Assembly: GCA_902768985.1 (NCBI GenBank)
Contig: CACXNA010000004.1
Location: 56,424-120,423, forward strand
Source of the DNA: an uncultured Bacteroidia bacterium
GTDB lineage: Bacteria; Bacteroidota; Bacteroidia; Bacteroidales; UBA932
Length of the DNA stretch: 64,000 nt
Reading direction: 5' to 3'
The notes beneath the pieces were generated by a model that searched no databases, was not told the origin of the DNA, and saw only the letters and a program-made list of their open reading frames with translations. The stretch's first letter is position 1. Each line of letters starts with the position of its first letter. The position numbers and the translations under genes were made by a program. Below are positions 8,369 through 16,339 of this stretch, piece by piece.

Positions 8369-8881
8369 ATGGCGACAAGACCCGATCAGACCTGCTGGTT
8401 CGCAGCGCACACGCGCTGCGGCGCGGAGCTGGGCGTGCGCGAGCGCCTCGGCCGCCTGGGGACGGAACACTTTCTCCCGACCGAACTGCGTTCGCGTACG
8501 CGCGGGCGCGCGAAATACGAAAAGCCGCTCATTCCGGGCCTGATTTTTGTCCGGACTACCAAGCGGCAGGCCTGCGCCCTCGCCAACGAACAGGGGGTGC
8601 CGGTGCGCTACCTGATCGACCCCGCCACGAAGACCCTGCTGGTCGTGCCTGACAAGCAGATGGAAGACTTCCAGCGGGTGCTGAACCTCTCCACCGAGGA
8701 GGGCGGCCTGCTCGACCGGCCCCTCGCCCTGGGCGACCGCGTCCGCGTGACGAAGGGCGTGCTGAGCGGCGTCGAGGGGCGCGTGCTGGAATTCCACGGC
8801 CGCACCTACGTGGTCGTCGAGCTGCTGGGCAGCTGGTTCGCCCGCGCCGACGTCCCCCGCGCCTGGCTGGAACTGATATAA
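8369..8881 (+). CDS. UpxY-type NusG-family transcription antiterminator
   Basis: This 170-residue NusG paralogue has the NGN domain with W-F-A-A-H-T-R-C-G-A-E near the N-terminus and PLIPGLIFVR near residues 51-60. The C-terminal KOW domain is GDRVRVTKGVLSGVEGRVLEF. Proteins of this type (UpxY in Bacteroides, LoaP and RfaH elsewhere) load on RNA polymerase in a polysaccharide operon and suppress premature termination, which suits the roughly 23-kb locus downstream. In Bacteroides capsule loci UpxY is the first gene; here it follows the initiating transferase. No UpxZ homologue is seen. The assignment is by domain and context; target specificity is inferred. Confidence 0.85.
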   Translation: MATRPDQTCWFAAHTRCGAELGVRERLGRLGTEHFLPTELRSRTRGRAKYEKPLIPGLIFVRTTKRQACALANEQGVPVRYLIDPATKTLLVVPDKQMEDFQRVLNLSTEEGGLLDRPLALGDRVRVTKGVLSGVEGRVLEFHGRTYVVVELLGSWFARADVPRAWLELI

Positions 8882-8888
8882 CCCCATC

Positions 8889-8915
8889 GTCATTCCGGGC
8901 TAGACCCGGAATCTC
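8889..8915. repeat. GTCATTC/GAATCT palindromic repeat, copy 1
   Basis: GTCATTC, then a CCGGG...CCCGG inner stem with loop CTAGA, then GAATCTC. It lies in the gap between the UpxY gene and the small peptide gene. One of six related copies in the window. Confidence 0.8.
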
Positions 8916-8959
8916 GAACAAAAATGAAACTTTTAGACTAATAAAACGTATAACTATAT

Positions 8960-9145
8960 ATGAGCAAGAAACTTAAATACACCGCTCCCGCCATCCTGGA
9001 GGATCTGGCGCTCGAGCTCGAAGCTGAGATTCTTGGTGCATCCGCCGAGCTGAAGGTGGATGAGAGTATCGACAAAGTCGAAACCATGGGCCAGGAGATT
9101 GGCGGCACCGTCGACGCCACCCAGTGGACCCAGGATTGGCAATAG
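8960..9145 (+). CDS. Small acidic peptide of unknown function with Gly-Gly motif
   Basis: This 61-residue protein has no signal peptide. It starts with a lysine-rich end and Y-T-A-P, then an acidic amphipathic stretch (ILEDLALELEAEILGAS), then ESIDKVETMGQEIGG and a short tail TVDATQWTQDWQ. Short proteins with this build (K-Y-x-x-P start, Glu-rich middle, 'IL-x-x-S', Trp/Asp-rich end) are familiar in Bacteroidales ahead of fimbrillin-like lipoprotein genes, but none has an established role to my knowledge. The Gly-Gly before a 12-residue tail looks like a double-glycine leader. It lies 25 bases upstream of the lipoprotein gene and is probably co-transcribed. Its function is not known. Confidence 0.6.
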   Translation: MSKKLKYTAPAILEDLALELEAEILGASAELKVDESIDKVETMGQEIGGTVDATQWTQDWQ

Positions 9146-9170
9146 CCCCATAGGCATAACCCCATCAAGT

Positions 9171-11072
9171 ATGAAAATCAGAACCATCATCCCGGCAGCA
9201 TTGGCCGTGCTGGCCCTTGTCTCCTGCGACAAGCTCTTCGTGGGCGACCGCACCGGCAAGCCGGTGACGTTCAGCGCCTCTTCGGATGTTCCCGCCGGCA
9301 CGAAGACTGCCTACTCCGGCGAGGTCATCAATGGCCGCGAGCGCATTAACTGGGTGGACAAGGATCCGGTTCGCATGATCATGTATGTCCATGACCAGTA
9401 CAGCCGCAGTTCCAACACCGAAACGGACACCAAGACCTACTACGTCGTGGACATCCACGAGGAGGGGCAGAAGAGCGTGGGCAAAGTCGCTTCCGCAGGT
9501 GCCTTCCTGACCTGGCGCGAGAACCTGGTGCACGATTTCTATAGCATCTATCCCGGCAACTACATCGGCAGTACAAAGATCTCGGGGTATACCCGGGAGA
9601 TTAATCTCACCCTACCCTCCGCCCAGCACGGCGACATCGCCACCAACATGCGCTACGCCTACATGGCGGCCATCCACGAAGGATATACGACTGCGGGCAA
9701 GGGCAGTGTAGTTCTGGACTACTATCCGATGGTCACCACCGTCTACATCACGCTCAACAACGCGACGCAGAAAGCGATGACCATCCGCAGCGTCCGAATC
9801 AAATCTATCAGTGGTCAGGCTATCGTCGGAACGTACACGATTACCTCTTCCGGCGGCACTTCGCCCTTCACTCCCCAGGGCTGGGGCGAGACCGCCACTT
9901 CTCCGGAAGTGTCCGTTGTTCTCAACAACGCCACCCTCCAGCCTGGCGAGAGCACCACGTGCGTCATCTTCCTAATGCCGACCAAGACTTACCAAACTAG
10001 CGATTTGAAGCTGACGGTCGTGACCAATGGCGGCGTCTCTGATCTCACCATGCAGAATCAGGCCGTTTCCCAATTCGATCCTTGCAAGAAGTATAACCTG
10101 TCATTCAACGTCGAGGAACGACCGATCCAGTTCGACGACATGACGCAGGTGATGAACAATTTGTGCATCTTATCTAATTCACTTATTAGCAATAACTTTG
10201 TTTACCTAGGCTGGAAGACTCCTCCGGGATTGTATTACAACCTGGATTACAAGCGTGGAACCTGGCCGGATTATCCTGACGGTTACATTCCGGTGTCGGA
10301 TGAAGACCTTCAGGCGGCCCTGCAGGAAGTGACGGAAATTTCGAATGCCGACAACCAGTCCCTGAATAACATGTTGAACAACCTCACACCGGCCGATTTC
10401 GCAATCTTCCCGAACCTGCGGTCCATCAAACTCACCAACCTCGGCAATAACTTAGAAAGCTTTTCGGTTGCCAACCTGAACAACCTCATCGAGTTGATCT
10501 ATTCCGGGAACGCTTCGAATCTCTCCATCGCGAACTGCAACTTCAATTCGAACGATCCATTGATTATCAAGTCCTCCAGAATGCTTGATAACATTAGTAT
10601 AACGGACATCACGGGCTTAAAAGAGATTATTATTCAGGCCGGAGATAATGGTGGCGGCAACATTGGTGAGGTATTCATCCAGAACTGTCCTGATCTTCAG
10701 ACTATTAGGATCACCTCCCCCAGTCATGCACATATCGCATTGCCGAAAGCGGTTTTCGACAACCTAGGCGTAGAGACAATCATTATTGAACAAGCCAACA
10801 TGACGAAGGAAATCGAGGTCCGGGATTGTTATAACCTCGAGCGATTCATCGTGGCCAATCAGAGTAATGATAAGCTCGAAAGCATATCTCTAACCAATTG
10901 TCCGGTTTTGGGCGACTCAGCAGTAGATAACTCTGAATTTGGCCTCACCGGTTTCAACGTTGAATGGGTTGCCATGAACTTCATCGCCAGAAAGGACAAT
11001 TGCCCGAACCTGGGCCCGACATTTAATACAAAGAACAACCAGGGGGCAATAACGGTTACTTTCCGGGAGTAA
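9171..11072 (+). CDS. Fimbrillin-like surface lipoprotein with leucine-rich-type C-terminal half
   Basis: This 633-residue lipoprotein has signal peptide MKIRTIIPAALAVLALVSC with the lipidated Cys at 19. The first half (about 25-330) has the pattern of Bacteroidales fimbrillin/Mfa-type proteins: F-S-A-S-S...GTKTAYSG, R-I-N-W-V-D-K-D-P-V-R, a 'DFYSIYP' strand and 'LQPGESTTCVIFLMPT'. The second half (about 400-633) is a run of short strand repeats (LRSIKLTNLGNN, LESFSVANLNN, LIELIYSGN and so on), as in BspA-like leucine-rich surface proteins. An adhesin or surface recognition role is likely but inferred. It lies inside the polysaccharide locus after the small peptide gene. The 3' part is AT-richer than the 5' part. 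Its end overlaps the convergent nucleotidyltransferase gene by 17 bases. Confidence 0.75.
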   Translation: MKIRTIIPAALAVLALVSCDKLFVGDRTGKPVTFSASSDVPAGTKTAYSGEVINGRERINWVDKDPVRMIMYVHDQYSRSSNTETDTKTYYVVDIHEEGQKSVGKVASAGAFLTWRENLVHDFYSIYPGNYIGSTKISGYTREINLTLPSAQHGDIATNMRYAYMAAIHEGYTTAGKGSVVLDYYPMVTTVYITLNNATQKAMTIRSVRIKSISGQAIVGTYTITSSGGTSPFTPQGWGETATSPEVSVVLNNATLQPGESTTCVIFLMPTKTYQTSDLKLTVVTNGGVSDLTMQNQAVSQFDPCKKYNLSFNVEERPIQFDDMTQVMNNLCILSNSLISNNFVYLGWKTPPGLYYNLDYKRGTWPDYPDGYIPVSDEDLQAALQEVTEISNADNQSLNNMLNNLTPADFAIFPNLRSIKLTNLGNNLESFSVANLNNLIELIYSGNASNLSIANCNFNSNDPLIIKSSRMLDNISITDITGLKEIIIQAGDNGGGNIGEVFIQNCPDLQTIRITSPSHAHIALPKAVFDNLGVETIIIEQANMTKEIEVRDCYNLERFIVANQSNDKLESISLTNCPVLGDSAVDNSEFGLTGFNVEWVAMNFIARKDNCPNLGPTFNTKNNQGAITVTFRE

Positions 11073-12036
11073 ACAGATTACCCAGCGTCAGCTCCCAGAT
11101 GTAGGCAAAAGTCTCTCTGGTACAATACGATAGAGAGAACGGCAGCCGCCGCAGGAAAGCCCCTGCGGTGGCTGCTTTCGTTGGGGCGTGGTGGGCGAAG
11201 TGGCCGGTGCGCCGGACGATTCGGCGCAGGCGCTCCGGAGCCACGGGCTGGAAGTCCGGAAGACAACAGGCCGGATCAAGTCCGAAATCGTCCACCAGCA
11301 GCGAACAAAGCAGCTTATGCCAGCGCAGCAGACCGGCGCGTTTCAGCGCCGCACGTAGCTCTGACTCGTCGTATTTTCCCTCGAGACGGGCCAGCGCGAC
11401 CGCCAGGTCGCAGAGCTGTTTGCAGCCCAGGCCATGCCCGATCACATGCTTGAAGATATGGGCCGACAGCAGGAGGATTTCCCCACAGGGAGAACCCGGT
11501 GCCGGCAACTTTCCAGCCGGGCGGTGAATGTCGTAATAACGCGGGTGCAGCTCGATAGAAACCAGGTCCTGGGTCAGCACCAGTGCGCCGTCCGAGGCCA
11601 TTTTGGCCGCCGGGAAGAGCGCCCACGCACGCAGCAACTCCCCTTCCGGAAGGAAGACATCGATATCGCCGACCTGGCGGGCAGACGGGTCCGCATAATA
11701 CTTCGCCGCTTCGCGCCCTTTCTGGACGACGGGATGCAGTCCGGCGTCAGCCAACTGTTGCAGCAGCTCCGCCTGCACGTGCGCATAGCGCGCATTCGCC
11801 CGGGCGAACGCCTCCTCCACGGTCCGCAGGATCGGCTGGAGTTCCTCCGGCGGTCGCTGCTCGGTCGGAAGGTGTGCAATCCCCTTCAAGAGCAGGCCCA
11901 TCACGGCCTGTTCGCGGCTCAGGGCCAGCAGCTGCTCCCACCCGGCCGTGTCCGGCACGGACGGCAGCCGCAGGTCCTGCTCCCAAAGACCAGCACGAAG
12001 TAGCGCCAAAAATGTATTCCACACGCTGTCGGACAT
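11056..12036 (-). CDS. Nucleotidyltransferase family protein (NTP_transf_5-like)
   Basis: This 326-residue protein carries Q-K-G-R-E-A-A-K-Y-Y-A-D-P-S-A-R-Q-V-G-D-I-D-V-F-L near residues 109-133. It is the signature of the uncharacterised nucleotidyltransferase family (K-G-x8-P-x-x-R-x-x-G-D-I-D-L/V), where the two Asp would bind metal. The rest is helical. Members occur beside surface polysaccharide genes and in some ribosomal-peptide (for example lasso peptide) clusters; the substrate is unknown. It is the only minus-strand gene in the locus, convergent to the lipoprotein gene. The start lies about 23 bases from the divergent promoter of the SGNH hydrolase. Confidence 0.75.
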   Translation of the reverse strand: MSDSVWNTFLALLRAGLWEQDLRLPSVPDTAGWEQLLALSREQAVMGLLLKGIAHLPTEQRPPEELQPILRTVEEAFARANARYAHVQAELLQQLADAGLHPVVQKGREAAKYYADPSARQVGDIDVFLPEGELLRAWALFPAAKMASDGALVLTQDLVSIELHPRYYDIHRPAGKLPAPGSPCGEILLLSAHIFKHVIGHGLGCKQLCDLAVALARLEGKYDESELRAALKRAGLLRWHKLLCSLLVDDFGLDPACCLPDFQPVAPERLRRIVRRTGHFAHHAPTKAATAGAFLRRLPFSLSYCTRETFAYIWELTLGNLFTPGK

Positions 12037-12059
12037 ACGTCAAAGGTAGGAATTTTTCG

Positions 12060-12067
12060 TATATTTG
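12060..12067 (+). promoter_or_regulatory. -7 promoter box of SGNH hydrolase gene
   Basis: TATATTTG is nine bases before the ATG at 12077. The TTG inside it (12065) is rejected as a start codon. Confidence 0.6.
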
Positions 12068-12076
12068 TCCCTTAGA

Positions 12077-12787
12077 ATGAGGAGATTTCTGCTCATAGTG
12101 TCTTCTTTCCTGGCGATGAACGCATTCGCACAGGAGCAGTTGTTGCTGCTGCCGCAGGCGGGGTTTGACGCGCCGGAAGCAGTCCTTCATTCCCCACTCT
12201 ACGGCAAGACCGTCATCGTCTTCGGCGACAGCTACGTCCAGAACGCCGCCAATCCCATCGAAGAGACCTGGCACTACAAACTGGCCCGCAAATACAACAT
12301 GGAGTACCACAACTGGGGCCGAAACGGCAGCTGTGTGGCCTATGAGTGGAAGTCGGATGTTTTCGGTCCGCCCATGTACGAACGTTACACCGCCCTGCCG
12401 GACACGGCCGACTACGTGATTGTCATCGGCGGGCACAACGACGCCGTACTGATGCACCGCTATGGTGAAGGGACAGAGTTCTTCCGGTCCAAGTTGGACA
12501 TCCTCTGCCAAGGCCTGAAAGAGAAATTCCCCACCGCTAAGATCTGCTTCGTCACCCCCTGGAACGTCCCCCAACCGATGTACAAGGAGACCGCCGAAGC
12601 CATTGAGGAGGTTTGCGGGGAAAACGGAATTCCCGTCTTCAACTCCGTCATCAACAGCGGCATCACCCCTCGCTTCCGGGGCTTCCGCAGCATCTATTTC
12701 CAGAGCCCTGACGACGTAGCCCACCTCAACGCCAAGGGTCACGACCTCTTCCTCCCCCGCATCGAACCCTTCCTCCTGGGACTCTAA
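12077..12787 (+). CDS. Secreted SGNH/GDSL-family hydrolase
   Basis: This 236-residue exported hydrolase has signal peptide MRRFLLIVSSFLAMNAFAQ. Block I is VIVFGDSYVQN with the nucleophile Ser52. The Gly block is NWGRNGSC, the Asn block is VIVIGGHNDA, and block V is DDVAHLNAKGHD with the catalytic Asp and His. SGNH enzymes hydrolyse esters; in a polysaccharide locus deacetylation of sugars is a natural guess, and the locus encodes several O-acyltransferases. The substrate is not shown. The gene has its own promoter and is followed by a palindromic repeat. Confidence 0.83.
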   Translation: MRRFLLIVSSFLAMNAFAQEQLLLLPQAGFDAPEAVLHSPLYGKTVIVFGDSYVQNAANPIEETWHYKLARKYNMEYHNWGRNGSCVAYEWKSDVFGPPMYERYTALPDTADYVIVIGGHNDAVLMHRYGEGTEFFRSKLDILCQGLKEKFPTAKICFVTPWNVPQPMYKETAEAIEEVCGENGIPVFNSVINSGITPRFRGFRSIYFQSPDDVAHLNAKGHDLFLPRIEPFLLGL

Positions 12788-12795
12788 TCCCCGCC

Positions 12796-12823
12796 GTCAT
12801 TCGCCGGCTCCGACCGGCGAATC
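12796..12823. repeat. GTCATTC/GAATCT palindromic repeat, copy 2
   Basis: GTCATTC, inner stem GCCGG...CCGGC with loop CTCCGA, then GAATCT. It lies right after the SGNH hydrolase gene, where it could serve as a transcript-end hairpin. Confidence 0.8.
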
Positions 12824-12869
12824 TACATTTCAGCCACGTCAGGGGCTTGTTATTTCAGTAAAAAACAAA

Positions 12870-12877
12870 TATATTTG
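12870..12877 (+). promoter_or_regulatory. Promoter of the beta-barrel gene
   Basis: TATATTTG with a TTG at 12847-12849 (spacing 20) makes a good -33/-7 pair. The leader is about 95 nt and contains a small ACGGC/GCCGT hairpin at 12935-12947. Confidence 0.65.
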
Positions 12878-12977
12878 TTATTGAGATGGTCCGCCATTTC
12901 ATATCTCCATCCCGGATCTGCCCCTGCAGGCCCGACGGCGAAGCCGTAAAATCCTGACTCTCAAAGACTTCCAAACC

Positions 12978-13652
12978 ATGATGCGCAAGATTGCGCTGCT
13001 GCTCGCAGCTATTCTTCTGAGCGTGAACGCTTTAGCCCGTCCGCTCCCCGACCGCTATTCCCCGTTCCAGTACGGCCACCGCTGGTACTTCTCGTTCCAG
13101 GCCGGCCCGGCCTATTCCCCGGCAGAGTACCAGGACTCGTACTTTGCAAACGGCAAGGGCTTTGACGCCCTCTCCTGGCACGGCGCCCTCGCCTTTGGCT
13201 ACAATTTCAACGACGCGTGGGACCTGCGCATCTCCGGTGTGTACGGCTACAACGCCGGCGCCCTCTCGCCCTACAACGGCTTTTATCCCCACCGTTACCA
13301 CGCCGCCGAGTTGTTCGCCGATGTGATCCTCAACTACAACGCGCTGGCCGAATACAACACCGCATTCAACGTGAAGACCTACGCCGGCATAGGCGGCGCC
13401 TACACCTTTGGATTCACTGAGGTGAACCACCCTTATCAGGTGCTGGATTCACCGAATCTCTGCCCTGGCATTCGCGTGGGCGGCATCCTGGAATACGACT
13501 ACGAGAGCGGTTTCGGCTGGTTCTTCGACCTGGGCGCCGAGGCCTTCACCGACTGGTACAACGGTCACGAATCCGACGGCCTCCCGGTGGAATTCGTTTT
13601 CAAGCTCTCCTTCGGCCTTATTTATCACTTTCCGCTTAGGAACAACAGATAG
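12978..13652 (+). CDS. Outer-membrane beta-barrel protein, unknown function
   Basis: This 224-residue protein has a signal peptide (MMRKIALLLAAILLSVNALA) followed by alternating aromatic/Gly strands (GHRWYFSFQAGPAYSP, LSWHGALAFGYNFNDAWDLRISGVYGYNAG, GWFFDLGAEAFTDWY). It ends in FKLSFGLIYHFPLRNNR, a strand rich in aromatic residues as at the end of small outer-membrane barrels. The size suits an 8-strand OmpA/OmpX-like barrel. No specific family is recognised. Its stop is in the same frame as, and 66 bases upstream of, the first ATG of the flippase gene. Confidence 0.7.
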   Translation: MMRKIALLLAAILLSVNALARPLPDRYSPFQYGHRWYFSFQAGPAYSPAEYQDSYFANGKGFDALSWHGALAFGYNFNDAWDLRISGVYGYNAGALSPYNGFYPHRYHAAELFADVILNYNALAEYNTAFNVKTYAGIGGAYTFGFTEVNHPYQVLDSPNLCPGIRVGGILEYDYESGFGWFFDLGAEAFTDWYNGHESDGLPVEFVFKLSFGLIYHFPLRNNR

Positions 13653-13718
13653 CTTACGGAGTCTTCAAACTACAGTTCTAAGCGCGTAGCAAAGAACACG
13701 CTGATTCTCTACGGCCGG

Positions 13719-15200
13719 ATGTTTTTCATCCTGCTGATCAGTTTATACACCAGCAGGGTTATCCTCAACACGCTCGGCGTAGAAGACTTCGGTGTATACG
13801 AAGTGGTTGGAGGTGTTGTTGCCATGTTCTCCATCCTCTCGTCCTCCCTGTCCACGGCCATCAGTCGTTTCATTACGTTTTCGATTGGAAAGAATGACTT
13901 GGAAGAGTCCACGAAGATTTACTCTACGTCCATTATCATTCAGGTACTGCTAGCCATCATTATCGGCATCTTGATTGAGTTTATCGGCGTTTGGTACCTC
14001 TACCACAAAATGAATCTCCCTGACGGCCGCCTCGACGCCGCTTTCTGGGTTTTGCAGTGTTCTATAGCCACTTTCATGTTGGGGTTGATTAGTGTCCCGT
14101 TCGATGCGGAAATCGTAGCGCATGAAGACATGAAAGCGTATGCCTATTTCTCAATTCTCGACGCAATTCTTGCGTTACTGATTGTTTTTCTACTACGCGT
14201 TTTACCGGCTGACAAATTGATTGTCTATGCAGTTCTCAATTTGGCTGTCTGTGTATTTATGCGTTCTCTGTATATTATTTATTGCAGGAGACACTACAAA
14301 GAATGCAGATTTGTATTCTCCATAGACAAACGCCTGCTTAAAGAAGTCGGATCCTTTACTGGTTGGCATTTGCTGGGCGAAAGCGCATGGATTATCAACA
14401 ACCAAGGTGTTACACTTTTGGTAAACTCCTTTTTCGGAGTCGCAATGAATACCGCTCGAGGAATAGCGTCTCGCATGTTTGGCCTTGTCAACAAGTTTTC
14501 AATGAACTTCATGACAGCGCTTTCCCCGCAAATCACAAAAACATATGCGGAGGGAGACTTGAAAGCCATGCACACGCTCCTGTTTCGTGGGACCAAACTA
14601 TCATACTACCTAATGCTGTTTTTGGCCATCCCCATCCTTGTAGAAACGCCCATTATTCTTCAGCTTTGGCTTAAAACGGTTCCCGACCACTCCGTTGTCT
14701 TTACTCGCTTATCCGTTGTCTCTGCCTTAATCATTGTTTTGGGAACACCGCTTGTTAAGGCGCAGCTGGCTACCGGAGATCTAAAAAAATATCAGATTGT
14801 CGTAAGCTCTTGTACCATAGGCGTTTTCCCGCTCACCTGGATAGCATACAAGTGCGGCCTGCCCGCCGAGTACTCCTACCACATTTTTAACTTGGTTTAC
14901 TTTATCGTCCTATTTGTGCGGGTTGCTCTCGTGAAGGATTTGATTGACTTACCTTGGAAGAAGTTCTTGACCGACGTATATCTACGCGTATTCGTTGTCT
15001 CCGCTTTGGCGGGGATCGTTCCATTCCTTCTCAGTAGATTCCAGCCGGAATCAATCTGGAGACTAATTGAGATCACAGCAGTCAGCGCCCTAAGCGTCTG
15101 TGCTTCCGTTTACACAATTGGATTGAATGCAGAAGAGCGGAGTTTCGTGATCACATCTCTCAAACGTTTCCTCAGCAAGAAACCTGTTCCTTCCGCATGA
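13719..15200 (+). CDS. Oligosaccharide flippase (Wzx/MATE-like), N-terminus uncertain
   Basis: This is a polytopic protein of at least 493 residues with about 12-14 membrane helices. It matches the lipid-linked oligosaccharide flippases of Bacteroidetes (LISLYTSRVILNTLGVEDFGVYEVVGGVVAMFSILSSSLSTAISRFITF...). It should move the undecaprenyl-linked repeat unit across the inner membrane. The family's conserved start, a basic segment ending KR-x-AKNT-x-x-LY-x-RM, is encoded upstream of the first ATG (13674-13718: SSKRVAKNTLILYGR) but has no ATG, GTG or TTG back to the TAG at 13650. Either translation starts at a non-standard codon or the gene lost its start. Clearly AT-richer than the locus ends; it overlaps the next gene by four bases. 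Confidence 0.85.
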   Translation: MFFILLISLYTSRVILNTLGVEDFGVYEVVGGVVAMFSILSSSLSTAISRFITFSIGKNDLEESTKIYSTSIIIQVLLAIIIGILIEFIGVWYLYHKMNLPDGRLDAAFWVLQCSIATFMLGLISVPFDAEIVAHEDMKAYAYFSILDAILALLIVFLLRVLPADKLIVYAVLNLAVCVFMRSLYIIYCRRHYKECRFVFSIDKRLLKEVGSFTGWHLLGESAWIINNQGVTLLVNSFFGVAMNTARGIASRMFGLVNKFSMNFMTALSPQITKTYAEGDLKAMHTLLFRGTKLSYYLMLFLAIPILVETPIILQLWLKTVPDHSVVFTRLSVVSALIIVLGTPLVKAQLATGDLKKYQIVVSSCTIGVFPLTWIAYKCGLPAEYSYHIFNLVYFIVLFVRVALVKDLIDLPWKKFLTDVYLRVFVVSALAGIVPFLLSRFQPESIWRLIEITAVSALSVCASVYTIGLNAEERSFVITSLKRFLSKKPVPSA

Positions 15201-16339
15201 TTGTCATCAAGGAGAAAAGCGCATGTTGTGGTTGCCAGGCTTGCAAAATGGCCTGTCCGGCAAAATGCATATCGATGGTCTGTGACAATGAAGGATTCCT
15301 CTATCCAAAGGTGAATCAGGCTGATTGTTTAGATTGTCATCTCTGTGAAAAAACCTGTCCACTACTTAACAAGACAACCGTTAGGGAGACAGCGCCGGTT
15401 GCGTGCTTTGCAGCCATCTCGAAAGATGCGGAAACTCGGCTTTTGAGTTCCTCCGGTGGAGTTTTTTCGCTTTTGGCCGAGAGTATCATTAAACAAGGTG
15501 GCGTTGTATTTGGTGCGCAATTTGACGACCAGTTTACTGTTTGCCATTCTTGTACCGAGACGATGGACGGCCTCGCCCCGCTCCGCGGGAGCAAATACGC
15601 CCAAAGTGACCTGCGGAATAGTTATTCTCAAGTTCGTCAGTTTTTGAAGGAGAAGCGCCCGGTTCTATTCACAGGCACACCTTGTCAAATTGCAGGGTTG
15701 CGGGGTTATCTCCAGAATAAAGACGATGACAGTTTATTTCTGGTATCTGTCGTATGTCATGGAGCCCCGAGCCCCCAAGTCTGGAAAGAATATTTGATGC
15801 ACGTCACCAACGACACACTACCGACTGCGGTTTCAATGCGAGACAAAACCGAAGGGTGGAGCAGATACAAAATGGTGATCAAGCGGAACCATGAAACCTG
15901 TTTGAATACTACGGCTACAGACACTCCGTTTATGCGAGCCTTCCTAAGCAATCTTACCCTCCGTCCGTCGTGTTATTCCTGCCAATTCCGCGGCGACCAC
16001 GGAAGCGACCTGACGCTCGGAGATTATTGGGGAATCGAGGAAATCCATCCAGATATGTCTGATGATAAAGGGACTTCGCTCATCCTTGTATACACATCCA
16101 AAGGCCAGCAGCTCCTTTCTAACCTGGACCTCAAGTTGAAAGAGAGCCGCTATGAGGACGCCGTCAAAGGGAATCCTTCTATCATTTATTCGGCTTATAG
16201 GCCCGCTGAAAGAACCTTGTTCTGGAGAGCATTCCGCAGACACGGGGCAAAAGCGCTGAATGATTATACGACCGAAAACAATACGGCCCGAGTTAGAAGG
16301 CTTTGGGCGAGACTCCTACGAAAATTCCGAATTGGATGA
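15197..16339 (+). CDS. Ferredoxin / F420-hydrogenase beta-like (FrhB) protein of polysaccharide loci
   Basis: This 380-residue protein begins with two [4Fe-4S] motifs (C-C-G-C-QA-C-KMA-C-P and C-LD-C-HL-C-EKT-C-P). The FrhB/FdhB N and C domains follow (SSSGGVFSLLAESIIKQGGVVFGAQFD, FTGTPCQIAGLRGYL, VVCHGAPSPQVWKEYL, LTLGDYWGIEEI). Such proteins are regularly paired with polysaccharide pyruvyl transferases in Bacteroidetes and Firmicutes capsule clusters, as here. The redox role in glycan synthesis is not established. ATGA overlaps at both ends show tight translational coupling. Confidence 0.85.
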   Translation: MIVIKEKSACCGCQACKMACPAKCISMVCDNEGFLYPKVNQADCLDCHLCEKTCPLLNKTTVRETAPVACFAAISKDAETRLLSSSGGVFSLLAESIIKQGGVVFGAQFDDQFTVCHSCTETMDGLAPLRGSKYAQSDLRNSYSQVRQFLKEKRPVLFTGTPCQIAGLRGYLQNKDDDSLFLVSVVCHGAPSPQVWKEYLMHVTNDTLPTAVSMRDKTEGWSRYKMVIKRNHETCLNTTATDTPFMRAFLSNLTLRPSCYSCQFRGDHGSDLTLGDYWGIEEIHPDMSDDKGTSLILVYTSKGQQLLSNLDLKLKESRYEDAVKGNPSIIYSAYRPAERTLFWRAFRRHGAKALNDYTTENNTARVRRLWARLLRKFRIG

